From Streptomyces fructofermentans (lineage in GTDB: Bacteria; Actinomycetota; Actinomycetes; Streptomycetales; Streptomycetaceae): a stretch of 64,000 nucleotides of DNA. The DNA lies in assembly GCF_014651055.1 (NCBI RefSeq), contig NZ_BMWD01000004.1, positions 27,994 to 91,993 of the forward strand, read 5' to 3'. The position numbers were made by a program, and so were the translations under genes. The stretch's first letter is position 1. Each line of letters starts with the position of its first letter. Shown here piece by piece: positions 44,818 through 54,000 of this stretch. A model generated the notes under the pieces. That model searched no databases, had not been told where the DNA came from, and saw nothing but the letters and a program-made list of their open reading frames with translations.

Positions 44818-46110
44818 ATGGCGATGATGCGCCTGAGGCGCGAGGACCCGCGTGTCGTCGGCTCGTTCAGGCTTCACCGACGGCTCGGCGCGGGCGGGAT
44901 GGGCGTCGTCTACCTGGGCTCCGACCGGCGCGGGCAGCGCGTCGCGCTGAAGGTGATCCGCCCGGATCTGGCGGAGGATCAGGAGTTCCGGTCGCGGTTC
45001 GCGCGCGAGGTGTCGGCCGCACGGCGGATCCGCGGCGGCTGCACCGCGCGGCTCGTCGCCGCGGACCTGGAGGCGGACCGCCCGTGGTTCGCGACGCAGT
45101 ACGTGCCGGGGCCGTCGCTGCACGACAAGGTCACCGAGGAGGGGCCGCTGCGCGCGGCCGAGGTCGCGGCCGTGGGCGCCGCCCTCTCCGAGGGGCTGGT
45201 CGCCGTGCACGAGGCCGGGGTCGTCCACCGGGACCTGAAGCCGTCGAACATCCTGCTGTCCCCGAAGGGGCCGCGGATCATCGACTTCGGCATCGCCTGG
45301 GCGACCGGCGCGAGCACGCTCACGCACGTCGGCACGGCGGTCGGCTCGCCCGGCTTCCTGGCGCCCGAGCAGGTGCGCGGCGCGGCCGTCACCCCGGCCA
45401 CCGACGTGTTCGCGCTCGGCGCCACCCTGGCGTACGCGGCGACCCAGGACTCCCCGTTCGGGCACGGCAGTTCCGAGGTCATGCTCTACCGGGTGGTGCA
45501 CGAGGAGCCGCAGCTCCACGGGGTGCCGGACGCGCTGGCCCCGCTCGTACGGGCCTGCCTGGCGAAGGACCCCGAGGAGCGGCCGAGCACGCTCCAGCTG
45601 TCGCTTCGGCTCAAGGAGATCGCGGCCCGGGAGGCGCACGGCATGGGCGACGCCCGGCCGCCCGCGCCGCGCGGCGACACCGACCGGCCGACCGGGCGGC
45701 TCGCCGGGAGCCACCCGGACCAGCGCACCCAGCGCCGCACGCAGGGCACTCCCCCGCCGCGCGACGGCGCCCCCTCGCGGTCCGGATCGCGTCCGGCGCC
45801 CTCGCGGGGCGGTTCCGCGCGGGGCGGTTCCGCGCGGGGCGACTCCACCCGGTCGGGCAACAGGCCCACGCCCCGCAGCGGGGCCGGCCGGCCCGGACCG
45901 CGGACCACTGGCACCGGGCGGCGGCCCGCCAATCCCCGGCTGCTGCGGCAGCGGCTCTTCGTGTTCGTCGTCGTGACGCTGCTCGTGGCGCTGGGCATCG
46001 CGGCGGCCCAGGGCTGCCAGGGGCCGTCGCGCGGGCTCGACGACGGCCGCTCAGGGCAGCATCAGGCGCACGCGCGGCCACCCGCCGGGGCGCCACCGGG
46101 CGGTCCGTAG
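44818..46110 (+). CDS. Serine/threonine protein kinase (PknB/PkaA-like, membrane anchored)
   Basis: 430 residues. Four in-frame ATGs (44812, 44818, 44824, 44827) are possible. 44818 has the best spacing from GGGGA. The kinase domain (about 15-275) is complete: G-loop GAGGMG (24-29), K45 (VALK), HRDLKPSN (137-144), DFG (156-158) and APEQ. A basic Gly/Ser/Arg-rich juxtamembrane region with short repeats (RGGSARGGSARG) leads to one membrane helix (about 380-400) and a 30-residue external tail. There is no PASTA domain, so the signal sensed is unknown. Confidence 0.93.
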   Translation: MAMMRLRREDPRVVGSFRLHRRLGAGGMGVVYLGSDRRGQRVALKVIRPDLAEDQEFRSRFAREVSAARRIRGGCTARLVAADLEADRPWFATQYVPGPSLHDKVTEEGPLRAAEVAAVGAALSEGLVAVHEAGVVHRDLKPSNILLSPKGPRIIDFGIAWATGASTLTHVGTAVGSPGFLAPEQVRGAAVTPATDVFALGATLAYAATQDSPFGHGSSEVMLYRVVHEEPQLHGVPDALAPLVRACLAKDPEERPSTLQLSLRLKEIAAREAHGMGDARPPAPRGDTDRPTGRLAGSHPDQRTQRRTQGTPPPRDGAPSRSGSRPAPSRGGSARGGSARGDSTRSGNRPTPRSGAGRPGPRTTGTGRRPANPRLLRQRLFVFVVVTLLVALGIAAAQGCQGPSRGLDDGRSGQHQAHARPPAGAPPGGP

Positions 46111-46179
46111 TCCGGCGGGGACGCCGGTGTGACGGACTGACGGCATGGGCACCGTGTTCGCCGCGACGCCCGGCGGGCC

Positions 46180-46998
46180 TCAGAGCCGGGGGCGGCCCGT
46201 CGCCACGGCGTAGAAGGCGACGGCGGCGGCCGCGCCCACGTTGAGCGAGTCGACGCCGTGGGCCATCGGGATGCGCACCCATTCGTCGGCGGCCACCAGC
46301 GCCCGGGTGGAGAGGCCGTCGCCCTCCGCGCCGAGCATCAGGGCGACACGCTCCATGCGGTGCGGGGCGACCTCGTCCAGGGTCTTGGCCTTCTCGTCCG
46401 GCGTGAGCGCGAGCAGGCCGAAGCCCGCCTCCCGGACCGACTCCAGGCTCCGCGGCCAGGACTCGAGGCGCGCGTACGGGACCGAGAAGACCGCGCCCAT
46501 GGAGACCTTCACCGAGCGGCGGTAGAGCGGGTCCGCGCAGTCGGGGGAGAGCAGGACCGCGTCCATGCCTAGGGCCGCGGCGCTGCGGAAGATCGCGCCG
46601 ATGTTGGTGTGGTCGTTGACCGACTCCATGACCACGACCCGGCGGGCCGTCTGGAGCAGGTCGTCCGGGGTCGGCAGCGGCTTGCGCTGCATGGAGGCGA
46701 GCGCCCCGCGGTGCACGTGGTAGCCGGTGACCTGTTCGGCGAGCTCGGGGCTGACCGCGTACACCGGGGCCGGGAGTTCGTCGATGACGTCGCGCATGAC
46801 GTCGACCCACTTCGCCGAGAGCAGCATGGAGCGCATCTCGTAACCGGCGTCCTTGGCCCGTCTGATGACCTTCTCGCCCTCGGCGATGAACAGGCCCTCC
46901 GCGGGTTCGCGCTTGCGGCGCAGTTCCACGTCGGTCAGGCCCGTGTAGTCGCGCAGGCGGGGGTCGGCTGGGTCCTCGACGGTGATGAGATCGGCCAC
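46180..46998 (-). CDS. TrmH/SpoU-family RNA 2'-O-methyltransferase
   Basis: 272 residues from a GTG at 46998. The N-terminal substrate-binding domain (about 1-110) is followed by the SPOUT knot domain. Motif 1 is NIGAIFRSAAALG (about 135-147), motif 2 is LMLGAEGDGLS (about 218-228), and motif 3 is IPMAHGVDSLNVGAAAAV (about 241-258). Enzymes of this type methylate 23S rRNA or tRNA ribose. The exact target cannot be read from sequence. It is tail-to-tail with the kinase gene. Confidence 0.93.
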   Translation of the reverse strand: MADLITVEDPADPRLRDYTGLTDVELRRKREPAEGLFIAEGEKVIRRAKDAGYEMRSMLLSAKWVDVMRDVIDELPAPVYAVSPELAEQVTGYHVHRGALASMQRKPLPTPDDLLQTARRVVVMESVNDHTNIGAIFRSAAALGMDAVLLSPDCADPLYRRSVKVSMGAVFSVPYARLESWPRSLESVREAGFGLLALTPDEKAKTLDEVAPHRMERVALMLGAEGDGLSTRALVAADEWVRIPMAHGVDSLNVGAAAAVAFYAVATGRPRL

Positions 46999-47063
46999 AG
47001 GGTGATACTGCCTTGTCCTGGGTGTGGTGCCAACGGCTGGGAACAGGTTCGGGTTACCGGGGG

Positions 47064-48320
47064 TTACTCGGGGCGGGCGGGGCCGGTGCGGTCCGGGTTC
47101 GGGCCGTTCACGCCGACCACCTCTCCGATGACGATGACGGCCGGGGGCCGCACGTCCTCGGCGCGCACGGTCTCGGCGACCGTGGCGAGCGTCGCGTCGA
47201 CCCTGCGCTGGGCGGCGGTCGTGCCCTCCTGCACGAGGGCCACGGGGGTGTCGGCCGCCCGGCCGCCCTCGACGAGCGTACGGGCGATGGCGCCGATCTT
47301 GTCGACGCCCATGAGCACGACGAGGGTGCCGCGCAGCTTGGCGAGGGCGTCCCAGTCGACGAGGGACCGCGGGTCGCCCGGGGCGACGTGGCCGCTGACG
47401 ACGGTGAACTCGTGGGCCACCCCGCGGTGGGTGACGGGGATGCCCGCCGCGCCGGGTACGGAGATCGAGCTGGAGATGCCGGGGACGACCGTGCACGGGA
47501 TGCCCTCCGCGGCGAGGGCCTGGGCCTCCTCCATGCCCCGGCCGAACACGAACGGGTCGCCGCCCTTCAGGCGGACCACGGACTTGCCCTGCTTGGCGTG
47601 TTCGACGAGCGCGTTGTTGATGGCCTCCTGGGCCATGTAGCGGCCGTACGGGATCTTCGCCGCGTCGATCACCTCGACGTGCGGCGGCAGTTCCGCGAGG
47701 AGGTCGCGGGGTCCGAGGCGGTCGGCGATGACGACGTCCGCCTCGGCGAGGAGCCTGCGGCCCCGGACCGTGATCAGGTCCGGGTCGCCGGGGCCGCCGC
47801 CGACGAGGGCGACACCGGGCGTGCGGGTGCGGTGGTGGGGCGCGACGAGGGTGCCGTCGCGCAGTCCCTCGACGACCGCGTCGCGGATGGCCGCCGTGTG
47901 CCGGGGGTCGCGGCCCTTCGCCCTGGTGGTCAGGACGGCCACGGTGACGCCCTCGCTGTGGCCCGTGGCGGGGGTCCAGGCGGTGGCCGCGTCCGCGTCG
48001 TCCGAGCGGACGCACCAGACGCGGTGGGCCTCCGCCTCCGCGGACGCCCCGGTGTTGGCCGCGTGGTCGCTCGTGGCGATCAGGGCGTACCAGGCGTCCG
48101 CGAGGTCGCCGTGCTCGTAGGGGCGCCTGGACCAGGTCAGCTCCCCGGCGTCCGCCATCGCCTCGACGGACGGGGTCGCCCCGGGGGACACGAGGTGGAT
48201 GTCCGCGCCCGCGGCGATGAGTGCCGGGAGCCGGCGCTGGGCGACCTGCCCGCCGCCGAGGACCACGACGCGGCGGCCGGTCAGGCGGAGGCCTACGGGA
48301 TAGGCGGGGTTTTCGGCCAT
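47064..48320 (-). CDS. cobA: Siroheme/corrin synthase: precorrin-2 dehydrogenase fused to uroporphyrinogen-III C-methyltransferase
   Basis: 418 residues, ATG start with GGAG upstream. The N-terminal half (about 1-155) has the NAD motif VVVLGGGQVAQRRL of the precorrin-2 dehydrogenase/ferrochelatase type. The C-terminal half (about 165-410) is the SAM-dependent methylase (GVALVGGGPGDPDLIT, VVRLKGGDPFVFGRG). Together these make precorrin-2 and siroheme from uroporphyrinogen III, for sulfite reductase or B12. The next gene upstream encodes the late B12 enzymes BluB/CobT, so a corrin role is likely as well. Confidence 0.93.
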   Translation of the reverse strand: MAENPAYPVGLRLTGRRVVVLGGGQVAQRRLPALIAAGADIHLVSPGATPSVEAMADAGELTWSRRPYEHGDLADAWYALIATSDHAANTGASAEAEAHRVWCVRSDDADAATAWTPATGHSEGVTVAVLTTRAKGRDPRHTAAIRDAVVEGLRDGTLVAPHHRTRTPGVALVGGGPGDPDLITVRGRRLLAEADVVIADRLGPRDLLAELPPHVEVIDAAKIPYGRYMAQEAINNALVEHAKQGKSVVRLKGGDPFVFGRGMEEAQALAAEGIPCTVVPGISSSISVPGAAGIPVTHRGVAHEFTVVSGHVAPGDPRSLVDWDALAKLRGTLVVLMGVDKIGAIARTLVEGGRAADTPVALVQEGTTAAQRRVDATLATVAETVRAEDVRPPAVIVIGEVVGVNGPNPDRTGPARPE

Positions 48321-48391
48321 GGAGGTGCGACTCCTCGTGCGGCGGTGGCGAGGCGGGGCCCTGCGCCTTCGGAGTGGCCCCTGACGTGCGG

Positions 48392-48397
48392 ATTTTA
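48392..48397 (-). promoter_or_regulatory. Candidate -10 element of the siroheme synthase gene
   Basis: TAAAAT on the minus strand, 71 bases upstream of the cobA start, is an AT-rich island in a GC-rich spacer. No clear -35 was found. Confidence 0.35.
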
Positions 48398-48506
48398 TGG
48401 TGCGGGGCGGCCCGGGTCCCGGGGTGGGTGGGATTTCTCTCCCCGCCCCGGTCCCTCGCCGAAACGGCGACGCCCCCCGGGGCCCGCGCCCGCGGGTCGG
48501 ACACCT

Positions 48507-48549
48507 GTCCGGGACGCCCTTGCCGGGCGTCGGCGAGGGCGCCCCGGAC
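48507..48549 (-). terminator. Terminator after cobT fusion gene
   Basis: 13-bp inverted repeat GTCCGGGACGCCC / GGGCGCCCCGGAC (one mismatch) with a 17-nt loop, beginning 9 bases past the stop codon. Confidence 0.6.
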
Positions 48550-48557
48550 CGGCGCCG

Positions 48558-51500
48558 CTACTTCTCGGTCACCCCGGCCGAGTCGAACGTCGCGACCTCG
48601 TGCATGGCGCGCGCCGCGCTCTGGACCACCGGCAGGGCCAGCAGGGCGCCCGTGCCCTCGCCCAGCCGGAGGTCGAGGTCGACCAGTGGGCGCAGGCCCA
48701 GCTTGTTCAGGGCCGCAACGTGGCCGGGTTCGGCGCTGCGGTGCCCGGCGATGCAGGCCGCGAGGACCTCGGGGGCGATGGCGCGGGCGACCAGGGCGGC
48801 GGCGCCGGCGCTCACCCCGTCCAGGATCACCGGCGTGCGCAGGGAGGCCCCGCCCAGGAGGAGGCCCACCAGCGCGGCGTGCTCCAGGCCGCCGATGGCC
48901 GCGAGGACCCCGATCGGGTCGGCCGGGTCGGGCCGGTGCAGCTCCAGCGCGCGGCGTACGACCTCGGTCTTGCGGGCCAGGGTCTCGTCGTTGATGCCGG
49001 TGCCGCGGCCGGTGACCTCCGCCGGGTCGCTGTCCGTGTAGACGGAGATCAGCGCGGCCGACGCGGTGGTGTTGGCGATGCCCATCTCACCTGTGATCAG
49101 GGCCTTGTTGCCGGCCGCCACCAGGTCGCGGGCGGTCTCGACGCCCACCTCGATGGCCGCCTTGACCTCCTCGCGGGTCAGCGCGGGGCCGGTCGTCATG
49201 TCGGCCGTGCCCGCGCGGACCTTGCGCGGCAGCAGACCGGGGGTCGCCGGCAGGTCCGACGCGACGCCCACGTCCACGACGCAGACCTCGGCGCCCACCT
49301 GGCCGGCGAAGGCGTTGCAGACCGCTCCCCCGCCGAGGATGTTGGCCACCATCTGGCCGGTGACCTCCTGCGGCCACGGGGTGACGCCCTGGGCGTGCAC
49401 ACCGTGGTCGCCCGCGAAGATCGCGACCGCGGCGGGCTCCGGGATCGGCGGCGGGCACATCCGGGAGAGCCCGGACAGCTGTGCGGAGATGATCTCCAGC
49501 ATGCCGAGCGCCCCGGCCGGCTTGGTCATGCGCTTCTGGCGCTCCCAGGCCTCGCCGAGCGCCTTGGCGTCCAGCGGGCGGATGTTCGCGACGGTCTCCG
49601 CGAGCAGGTCGTGCGGCTCCTCGCCGGGCAGGGCCCGGCGCCCGTACGTCTCCTCGTGGACGACCCAGGACAGCGGGCGGCGCTTGGACCAGCCCGCCTG
49701 CATCAGTTCGGGCTCCTCCGGGAACTCGTCGACGTATCCGACGCAGAGGTAGGCGACCACTTCGAGGTGGTCGGGCAGGCCCAGCTCGCGGACCATCTCC
49801 CGCTCGTCGAAGAAGCTCACCCAGCCGACGCCCAGGCCCTCGGCGCGGGCCGCGAGCCACAGGTTCTCGACGGCGAGGGCCGAGGAGTACGGGGCCATCT
49901 GCGGCTGCGTGTGGCGGCCGAGGGTGTGGCGGCCGCCCCGGGTCGGGTCGGCGGTGACGACGATGTTCACCGGGGTGTCGAGGATGGCCTCGATCTTCAG
50001 TTCCTTGAACTGCTTCGCACGGCCCTTGGGAAGCGACTTGGCGTACGCCTCGCGCTGGCGCGTGGCCAGTTCGTGCATCGTGCGCCGCGTCTCGGCCGAG
50101 CGGATCACGACGAAGTCCCAGGGCTGGGAGTGTCCGACGGAGGGTGCCGTGTGGGCCGCCTCCAGGACGCGCAGCAGCACGTCGTGCGGGATGGGGTCGC
50201 TGCGGAAGCCGTTGCGGATGTCACGGCGCTCGCGCATCACCCGCAGCACGGCGGCACGTTCGGCCTCGTCGTACCCGGGTGCGGCGGGGCCGGTGGACTC
50301 TCGTGTCTCCGCCACGGCGACCGTGCTCTCTTCCTGCTCGGCGGCCCGGGTGTCCAGGTCCTCCGCCTGCTGTGCGTCGATCTGCTCCTCGGCGGGAGCC
50401 TCCGGTACGGGCACCGCCTCGGCCCCGGGGGCCTGCTCGGGCTCCCTCGGCGCGGGCAGGACGAGGAGCGGTTCCTCCTCGGGGGACGGCTCGGCGGCCA
50501 CCGCGACGGGGTCGGCCTCCTGGCCGGGCGTGCCGTCCGCGGGCGTCCGCGGGAGCGGCGGCAGGGCCATCGCGTGCGGCGGGGTCGGCGCGAGACGCGG
50601 TCCGGTCGGCACCGTGCCGTCGACGGCCACGAACTGCCCGACGGGCTGCTCGGCCCGGTCGCCGGGAGCACCGGCGGCGTGGAGGTCGGCGGGTGTGTGC
50701 GGCTCGTCGCCGTGGAGTACGGCGGCCACGGCTGCGGGCTCCTCGGCCGGGGCACCGGTGACGTCCGGTTCCGGTTCGGCGTGGATGCCGGGGGCCTCGG
50801 GCCCGGCGGGCCCGGCGGCGGTTGCCGGAGCCTCGGCCGGTACGGCCTGCTCGACGACGGGGGCGGCGGGCGCGGCGAGGGCGCCGGCCGCGTTCTCAGG
50901 GGTCCGCGGGACGTCCGCGGGCGCCTCGTCGGCGATCCCGGTGAACGGGGCAGAGGGGTCCTGGAACTGCTGCTCGTCGCCCGCCGCGTGGACGGGGTGC
51001 GCCGCGTGGGCCTCGTCGGCGGCCTGCGGGGGCTCGGGCGCCGGGAGTCCGGCGCCGTTCGACGGGTGCTCGGGCATCGCGGCGGACGGCTCGACCGGGA
51101 CGGCGTCCGGGTGCGGGCCCTGCGGGAACTCCGGGACCGCCTGGGCGCCCTCGGGAACCGGGAGGGCCTCGGGGGCACGGGGACCGTCGGGGGCCGGGAA
51201 CTCCTCCGGTGCCCGGAACTCCCCGGGAGTCCCGAACTCCTCGGGGGTCCCGAACTCCCCGGGGGCCTGGGGGAAGAGCGAGCCGTCGGCGAGCAGCGGG
51301 GCCTGCGCGTAGTCCTGGACCGGGACCGGCTCGGGGGCCGCGGCGGGCTCCGGGGTTCCGGCCTGCTCCGGGTACGGGGAGACGTACACGGGTTCGGCGG
51401 CCCGCACGGGCTCCTCCGGGGAGGCCTGCCCGTACGCGGCGGGGCCCTCGGCGGCGGGGTCGGCGGCCTGCCGGGCCGGGACCGCCGGTTCGGCGGGAGC

Positions 51501-52172
51501 CTGCTGGGCGGCGGGGTCCTTCTCGCCGGTGAGGGGCGCGTCGGCGGTGTCGAAGGACTGCTCGGGGCCGCCGGCGTGGGCTCCCGCGCCCTGCGGAAAG
51601 ACCGTTTCTGCAGCCGCCCCCGCCATGGCCACCTGGGCCACGGCCGGCGGCGCGACCTGCGTCCGGGCCTGCGCCCCCCACGGCGACGCGCCCTGCGGCG
51701 CGACCTCCTGGGGCACGTCGAGGTACTCGGGCCCTGCCACGGGCGGAGCGGTGTGCCGTACGGAGCCGGGGTGCACCGGCGCGCCCGCGGGACCGCGGTC
51801 GGCGAGGGAGCGCACCGGGCTGCCGGCGCCGTCCGGGGTCGGCGGGCCGAGGTGCAGCGGGCGGCGGGCGACGGGCGGCTGCGGGGCGGGCGTGGACATC
51901 CGGACGGCACTGAGGTCGACCGCGCCGCTGTCGCGGCCGGCCGTCTCGTGCGGACCGGGCTCGTGGACCGCCTCGACGACCGGGGCGGGGGCGGGCGGGG
52001 CGACTTCGTTGCCCCACGCTCCCTGGGCACCCGGGAGCAGCAGCAGGTCGTCGTCCTCGGCGGTGGTCTCGGAGAGGTAGGTGTACGCGCCGGGGGCGGG
52101 GACGCCCGGCTGCTCCACCATGCCTGCGTTCTCCGGCAGTCCCTCGCCCGGGACCTGGCCGGTGTCGGTCAT
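48558..52172 (-). CDS. cobT: BluB-CobT fusion with a long low-complexity N-terminus
   Basis: 1204 residues from an ATG at 52172, with GCGAGGGG upstream. Residues 1 to about 630 are Pro/Ala/Glu-rich with no fold (including a run of EFGTPEEFGTPGEF near 300). From about 635 to 850 there is a nitroreductase-like BluB domain (RRDIRNGF, APSVGHSQPW), which makes 5,6-dimethylbenzimidazole from FMN. From about 860 to the end is CobT (GDHGVHAQGVTPWP, and the catalytic Glu in RLGEGTGALLAL), which activates that base with nicotinate mononucleotide. Fusing successive enzymes of the lower B12 ligand is logical. The role of the leader is unknown. Confidence 0.93.
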   Translation of the reverse strand: MTDTGQVPGEGLPENAGMVEQPGVPAPGAYTYLSETTAEDDDLLLLPGAQGAWGNEVAPPAPAPVVEAVHEPGPHETAGRDSGAVDLSAVRMSTPAPQPPVARRPLHLGPPTPDGAGSPVRSLADRGPAGAPVHPGSVRHTAPPVAGPEYLDVPQEVAPQGASPWGAQARTQVAPPAVAQVAMAGAAAETVFPQGAGAHAGGPEQSFDTADAPLTGEKDPAAQQAPAEPAVPARQAADPAAEGPAAYGQASPEEPVRAAEPVYVSPYPEQAGTPEPAAAPEPVPVQDYAQAPLLADGSLFPQAPGEFGTPEEFGTPGEFRAPEEFPAPDGPRAPEALPVPEGAQAVPEFPQGPHPDAVPVEPSAAMPEHPSNGAGLPAPEPPQAADEAHAAHPVHAAGDEQQFQDPSAPFTGIADEAPADVPRTPENAAGALAAPAAPVVEQAVPAEAPATAAGPAGPEAPGIHAEPEPDVTGAPAEEPAAVAAVLHGDEPHTPADLHAAGAPGDRAEQPVGQFVAVDGTVPTGPRLAPTPPHAMALPPLPRTPADGTPGQEADPVAVAAEPSPEEEPLLVLPAPREPEQAPGAEAVPVPEAPAEEQIDAQQAEDLDTRAAEQEESTVAVAETRESTGPAAPGYDEAERAAVLRVMRERRDIRNGFRSDPIPHDVLLRVLEAAHTAPSVGHSQPWDFVVIRSAETRRTMHELATRQREAYAKSLPKGRAKQFKELKIEAILDTPVNIVVTADPTRGGRHTLGRHTQPQMAPYSSALAVENLWLAARAEGLGVGWVSFFDEREMVRELGLPDHLEVVAYLCVGYVDEFPEEPELMQAGWSKRRPLSWVVHEETYGRRALPGEEPHDLLAETVANIRPLDAKALGEAWERQKRMTKPAGALGMLEIISAQLSGLSRMCPPPIPEPAAVAIFAGDHGVHAQGVTPWPQEVTGQMVANILGGGAVCNAFAGQVGAEVCVVDVGVASDLPATPGLLPRKVRAGTADMTTGPALTREEVKAAIEVGVETARDLVAAGNKALITGEMGIANTTASAALISVYTDSDPAEVTGRGTGINDETLARKTEVVRRALELHRPDPADPIGVLAAIGGLEHAALVGLLLGGASLRTPVILDGVSAGAAALVARAIAPEVLAACIAGHRSAEPGHVAALNKLGLRPLVDLDLRLGEGTGALLALPVVQSAARAMHEVATFDSAGVTEK

Positions 52173-52508
52173 GCGTACCCCTCGCCCATCGGTTAGTGCT
52201 CCTACGACCTGCTCGTCCGGAGCGGCGCACCGACCGCCCTCCATGAGAACGAGCACGCCTGCCGGGCGGCACGAACGACCGGTCGACAAAGCCATTGAGA
52301 GGCATTGTCCCGGTCGGTCCGCCACCGCGACAGGTTCATTTGCCACGGCCCGCTGTGGACTGCGCCACTCTGCGCAGCCTCCGGTTTCCGCCGTACCACA
52401 CGCACCCCAAAACGGGTGGGTTTTCCGGACATTGACCGGCGGAATACCGGACAACCCGAGTGCGGTGCAACGATCGGCCAGCCTACCGCGCGCGGTACGA
52501 CTACAGGA
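52173..52508. other. Spacer between cobL and cobT fusion
   Basis: 336 bases. A repeated word TGTCCGG occurs twice within 29 bases (minus strand, near 52445-52475) beside an AT-richer stretch (GGAAAACCCACCCGTTTTGG). No cobalamin-riboswitch B12-box consensus could be found by eye. A 45-residue Cys/Arg-rich frame (from about 52341 to 52204, minus) lacks a ribosome site. Confidence 0.4.
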
Positions 52509-53717
52509 TCACAGGGAGCGGTCGGGCAGCAGCCCGGTGAGCAGGAACGCGACGCTCCGCTCCTTCTCCGTCCAGGCGCGGGTGTCCAGCTCAACGGACT
52601 GCAGCAGGGCGCATTCGACCTGGTATCCGTGCTCCGCGAGCCCCCTGCCGACGAGTTCGGCGGTATCGCGTGTCGCGGCGTGCGTCACAATCCGCCGGGG
52701 CCTGCGGTCCGCGACGGCGGAGACCACCGCCGCGCCTCCGCCGCCGACGCGTACGACGTCCGGTTCGGGAAGGTTCTCCAGGATGTGCGGCGCGTTGCCG
52801 TGGGTGATCTGGAGCTGGACGCCGAAGCGGCGGGCGGTGGCCATGGTGCGGGCGCACTCGTCCGCGTCGCGGTCCACGGCGATGACGGCGGCGCCGAGGC
52901 GCGCCGCCTCGGTGGCGAAGGCCCCGCCGCCGCACCCGATGTCCCACACGAGGTCCCCCACGTGGGGTCCCAGGCGGGCGAGTTGGGCGGCGCGCAGCAG
53001 CTCGGTCTCGCCCTCCCCCAGGTCCCCGTAGACGCCGTCCGGCAGGGCCCAGCCGCGTGGTCCCGTGCCCGGGTCGCGGCCCGCGATCCAGCCGCCGCCC
53101 TCGGAGGGCGCCACGGGCCCGCCCATGACGATGACGACGTTCGGGTCGCGCCAGGTGTGGTCGGCGGCCTTGTCCGAGGTGAGGACCGTGACCCGTTCGC
53201 GCTCGGTGCCGAGTTCCTCGCAGATGACGAAGGTGCGGTGGACACCGTCGAGGAGCAGGCCCAGCTCGGCGGGTCCCGCTCCGGGCGAGGTGAGGACGGC
53301 GACCTTGGTGTGGGCGCGGCACACGTTCACCGCGCGGCGCAGCGTACGGGGGTGGGCGACGACCACCTGTGCGTCGTCCCAGGGCATCCCGGCGCGGGCG
53401 AAGGCGGCGGCCACGGCGGAGACCGCGGGGACGACCTCGACCTCCAGGCCGAACTCGGGGGCGCGCAGGGTGCGTACGACTCCGAAGAAGCCCGGGTCGC
53501 CGTCGGCGACGACGACCGCGGTGCCGCGGTGGGCGGCGATCCGGCGTGCCGCGAGGGGCACACTGCCGAGCCGGACGCGCTCGGCGCCGGCGGGCACCTC
53601 CGGAAGCTTCAGATGGTGCCCCGCGCCGGCCACCAGCGTGGCGGCGGCGAGGGCGGAACGTGCCGCGGCCGTCAGCGGCGAACCGTCCCAGCCGATCACC
53701 GTGACCCGGTCGGCCAT
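52509..53717 (-). CDS. cobL: Precorrin-6Y C5,15-methyltransferase (decarboxylating), CobL/CbiET
   Basis: 402 residues, ATG start. The N-terminal CbiE half (about 1-200) begins VTVIGWDGSPLT and has VVADGDPGFFGV. The C-terminal CbiT half (about 215-402) has the SAM-binding loop VWDIGCGGGAFATEAARLG. The enzyme methylates C5 and C15 and decarboxylates precorrin-6Y during corrin synthesis. It is one gene upstream of the BluB-CobT fusion, but most B12 genes must be elsewhere in the genome. Confidence 0.93.
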   Translation of the reverse strand: MADRVTVIGWDGSPLTAAARSALAAATLVAGAGHHLKLPEVPAGAERVRLGSVPLAARRIAAHRGTAVVVADGDPGFFGVVRTLRAPEFGLEVEVVPAVSAVAAAFARAGMPWDDAQVVVAHPRTLRRAVNVCRAHTKVAVLTSPGAGPAELGLLLDGVHRTFVICEELGTERERVTVLTSDKAADHTWRDPNVVIVMGGPVAPSEGGGWIAGRDPGTGPRGWALPDGVYGDLGEGETELLRAAQLARLGPHVGDLVWDIGCGGGAFATEAARLGAAVIAVDRDADECARTMATARRFGVQLQITHGNAPHILENLPEPDVVRVGGGGAAVVSAVADRRPRRIVTHAATRDTAELVGRGLAEHGYQVECALLQSVELDTRAWTEKERSVAFLLTGLLPDRSL

Positions 53718-54000
53718 CGTCGTCAGTCTCCTGGGGTCGTCGCAGGTCGTCGGGTGGGCGTGCGGCCGCCGGACAGGCGTGCGGAGGGAGCCCCGTGAGC
53801 GTACCCCGGCCGTGTCCCGTCGCGCGGGTGCGGGTCGGCGGCGTCCCGGCTCCTCGTGCTCGTGCCCCGGCGGTCGGTGTCGGGCCGTGTCCCGCGCCGG
53901 GCCGTGTCCCGCGTCGGGTCGCGCCTGGTCGGGTCGGGCCGCTCCGGGTCGGGGCGCGCGTGGCCCGGCTGCCGGGCCGGGCCGCCGGTGGGGCCCCGGG

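Noticed and set aside
47013..52196. A 1727-codon open frame on the plus strand, antisense to the siroheme and BluB-CobT genes
   Set aside because: It is a mirror of the high-GC codon pattern of the real minus-strand genes. It has no recognisable domain, and its residues are Arg/Gly/Val/His-rich.
52202..52340. Possible 45-residue leader frame upstream of the BluB-CobT gene
   Set aside because: No ribosome site and no run of regulatory codons. The Arg-rich composition is expected by chance.
52173..52508. Cobalamin riboswitch upstream of cobT
   Set aside because: No B12-box-like consensus could be read on the minus strand. A covariance-model search would be decisive.
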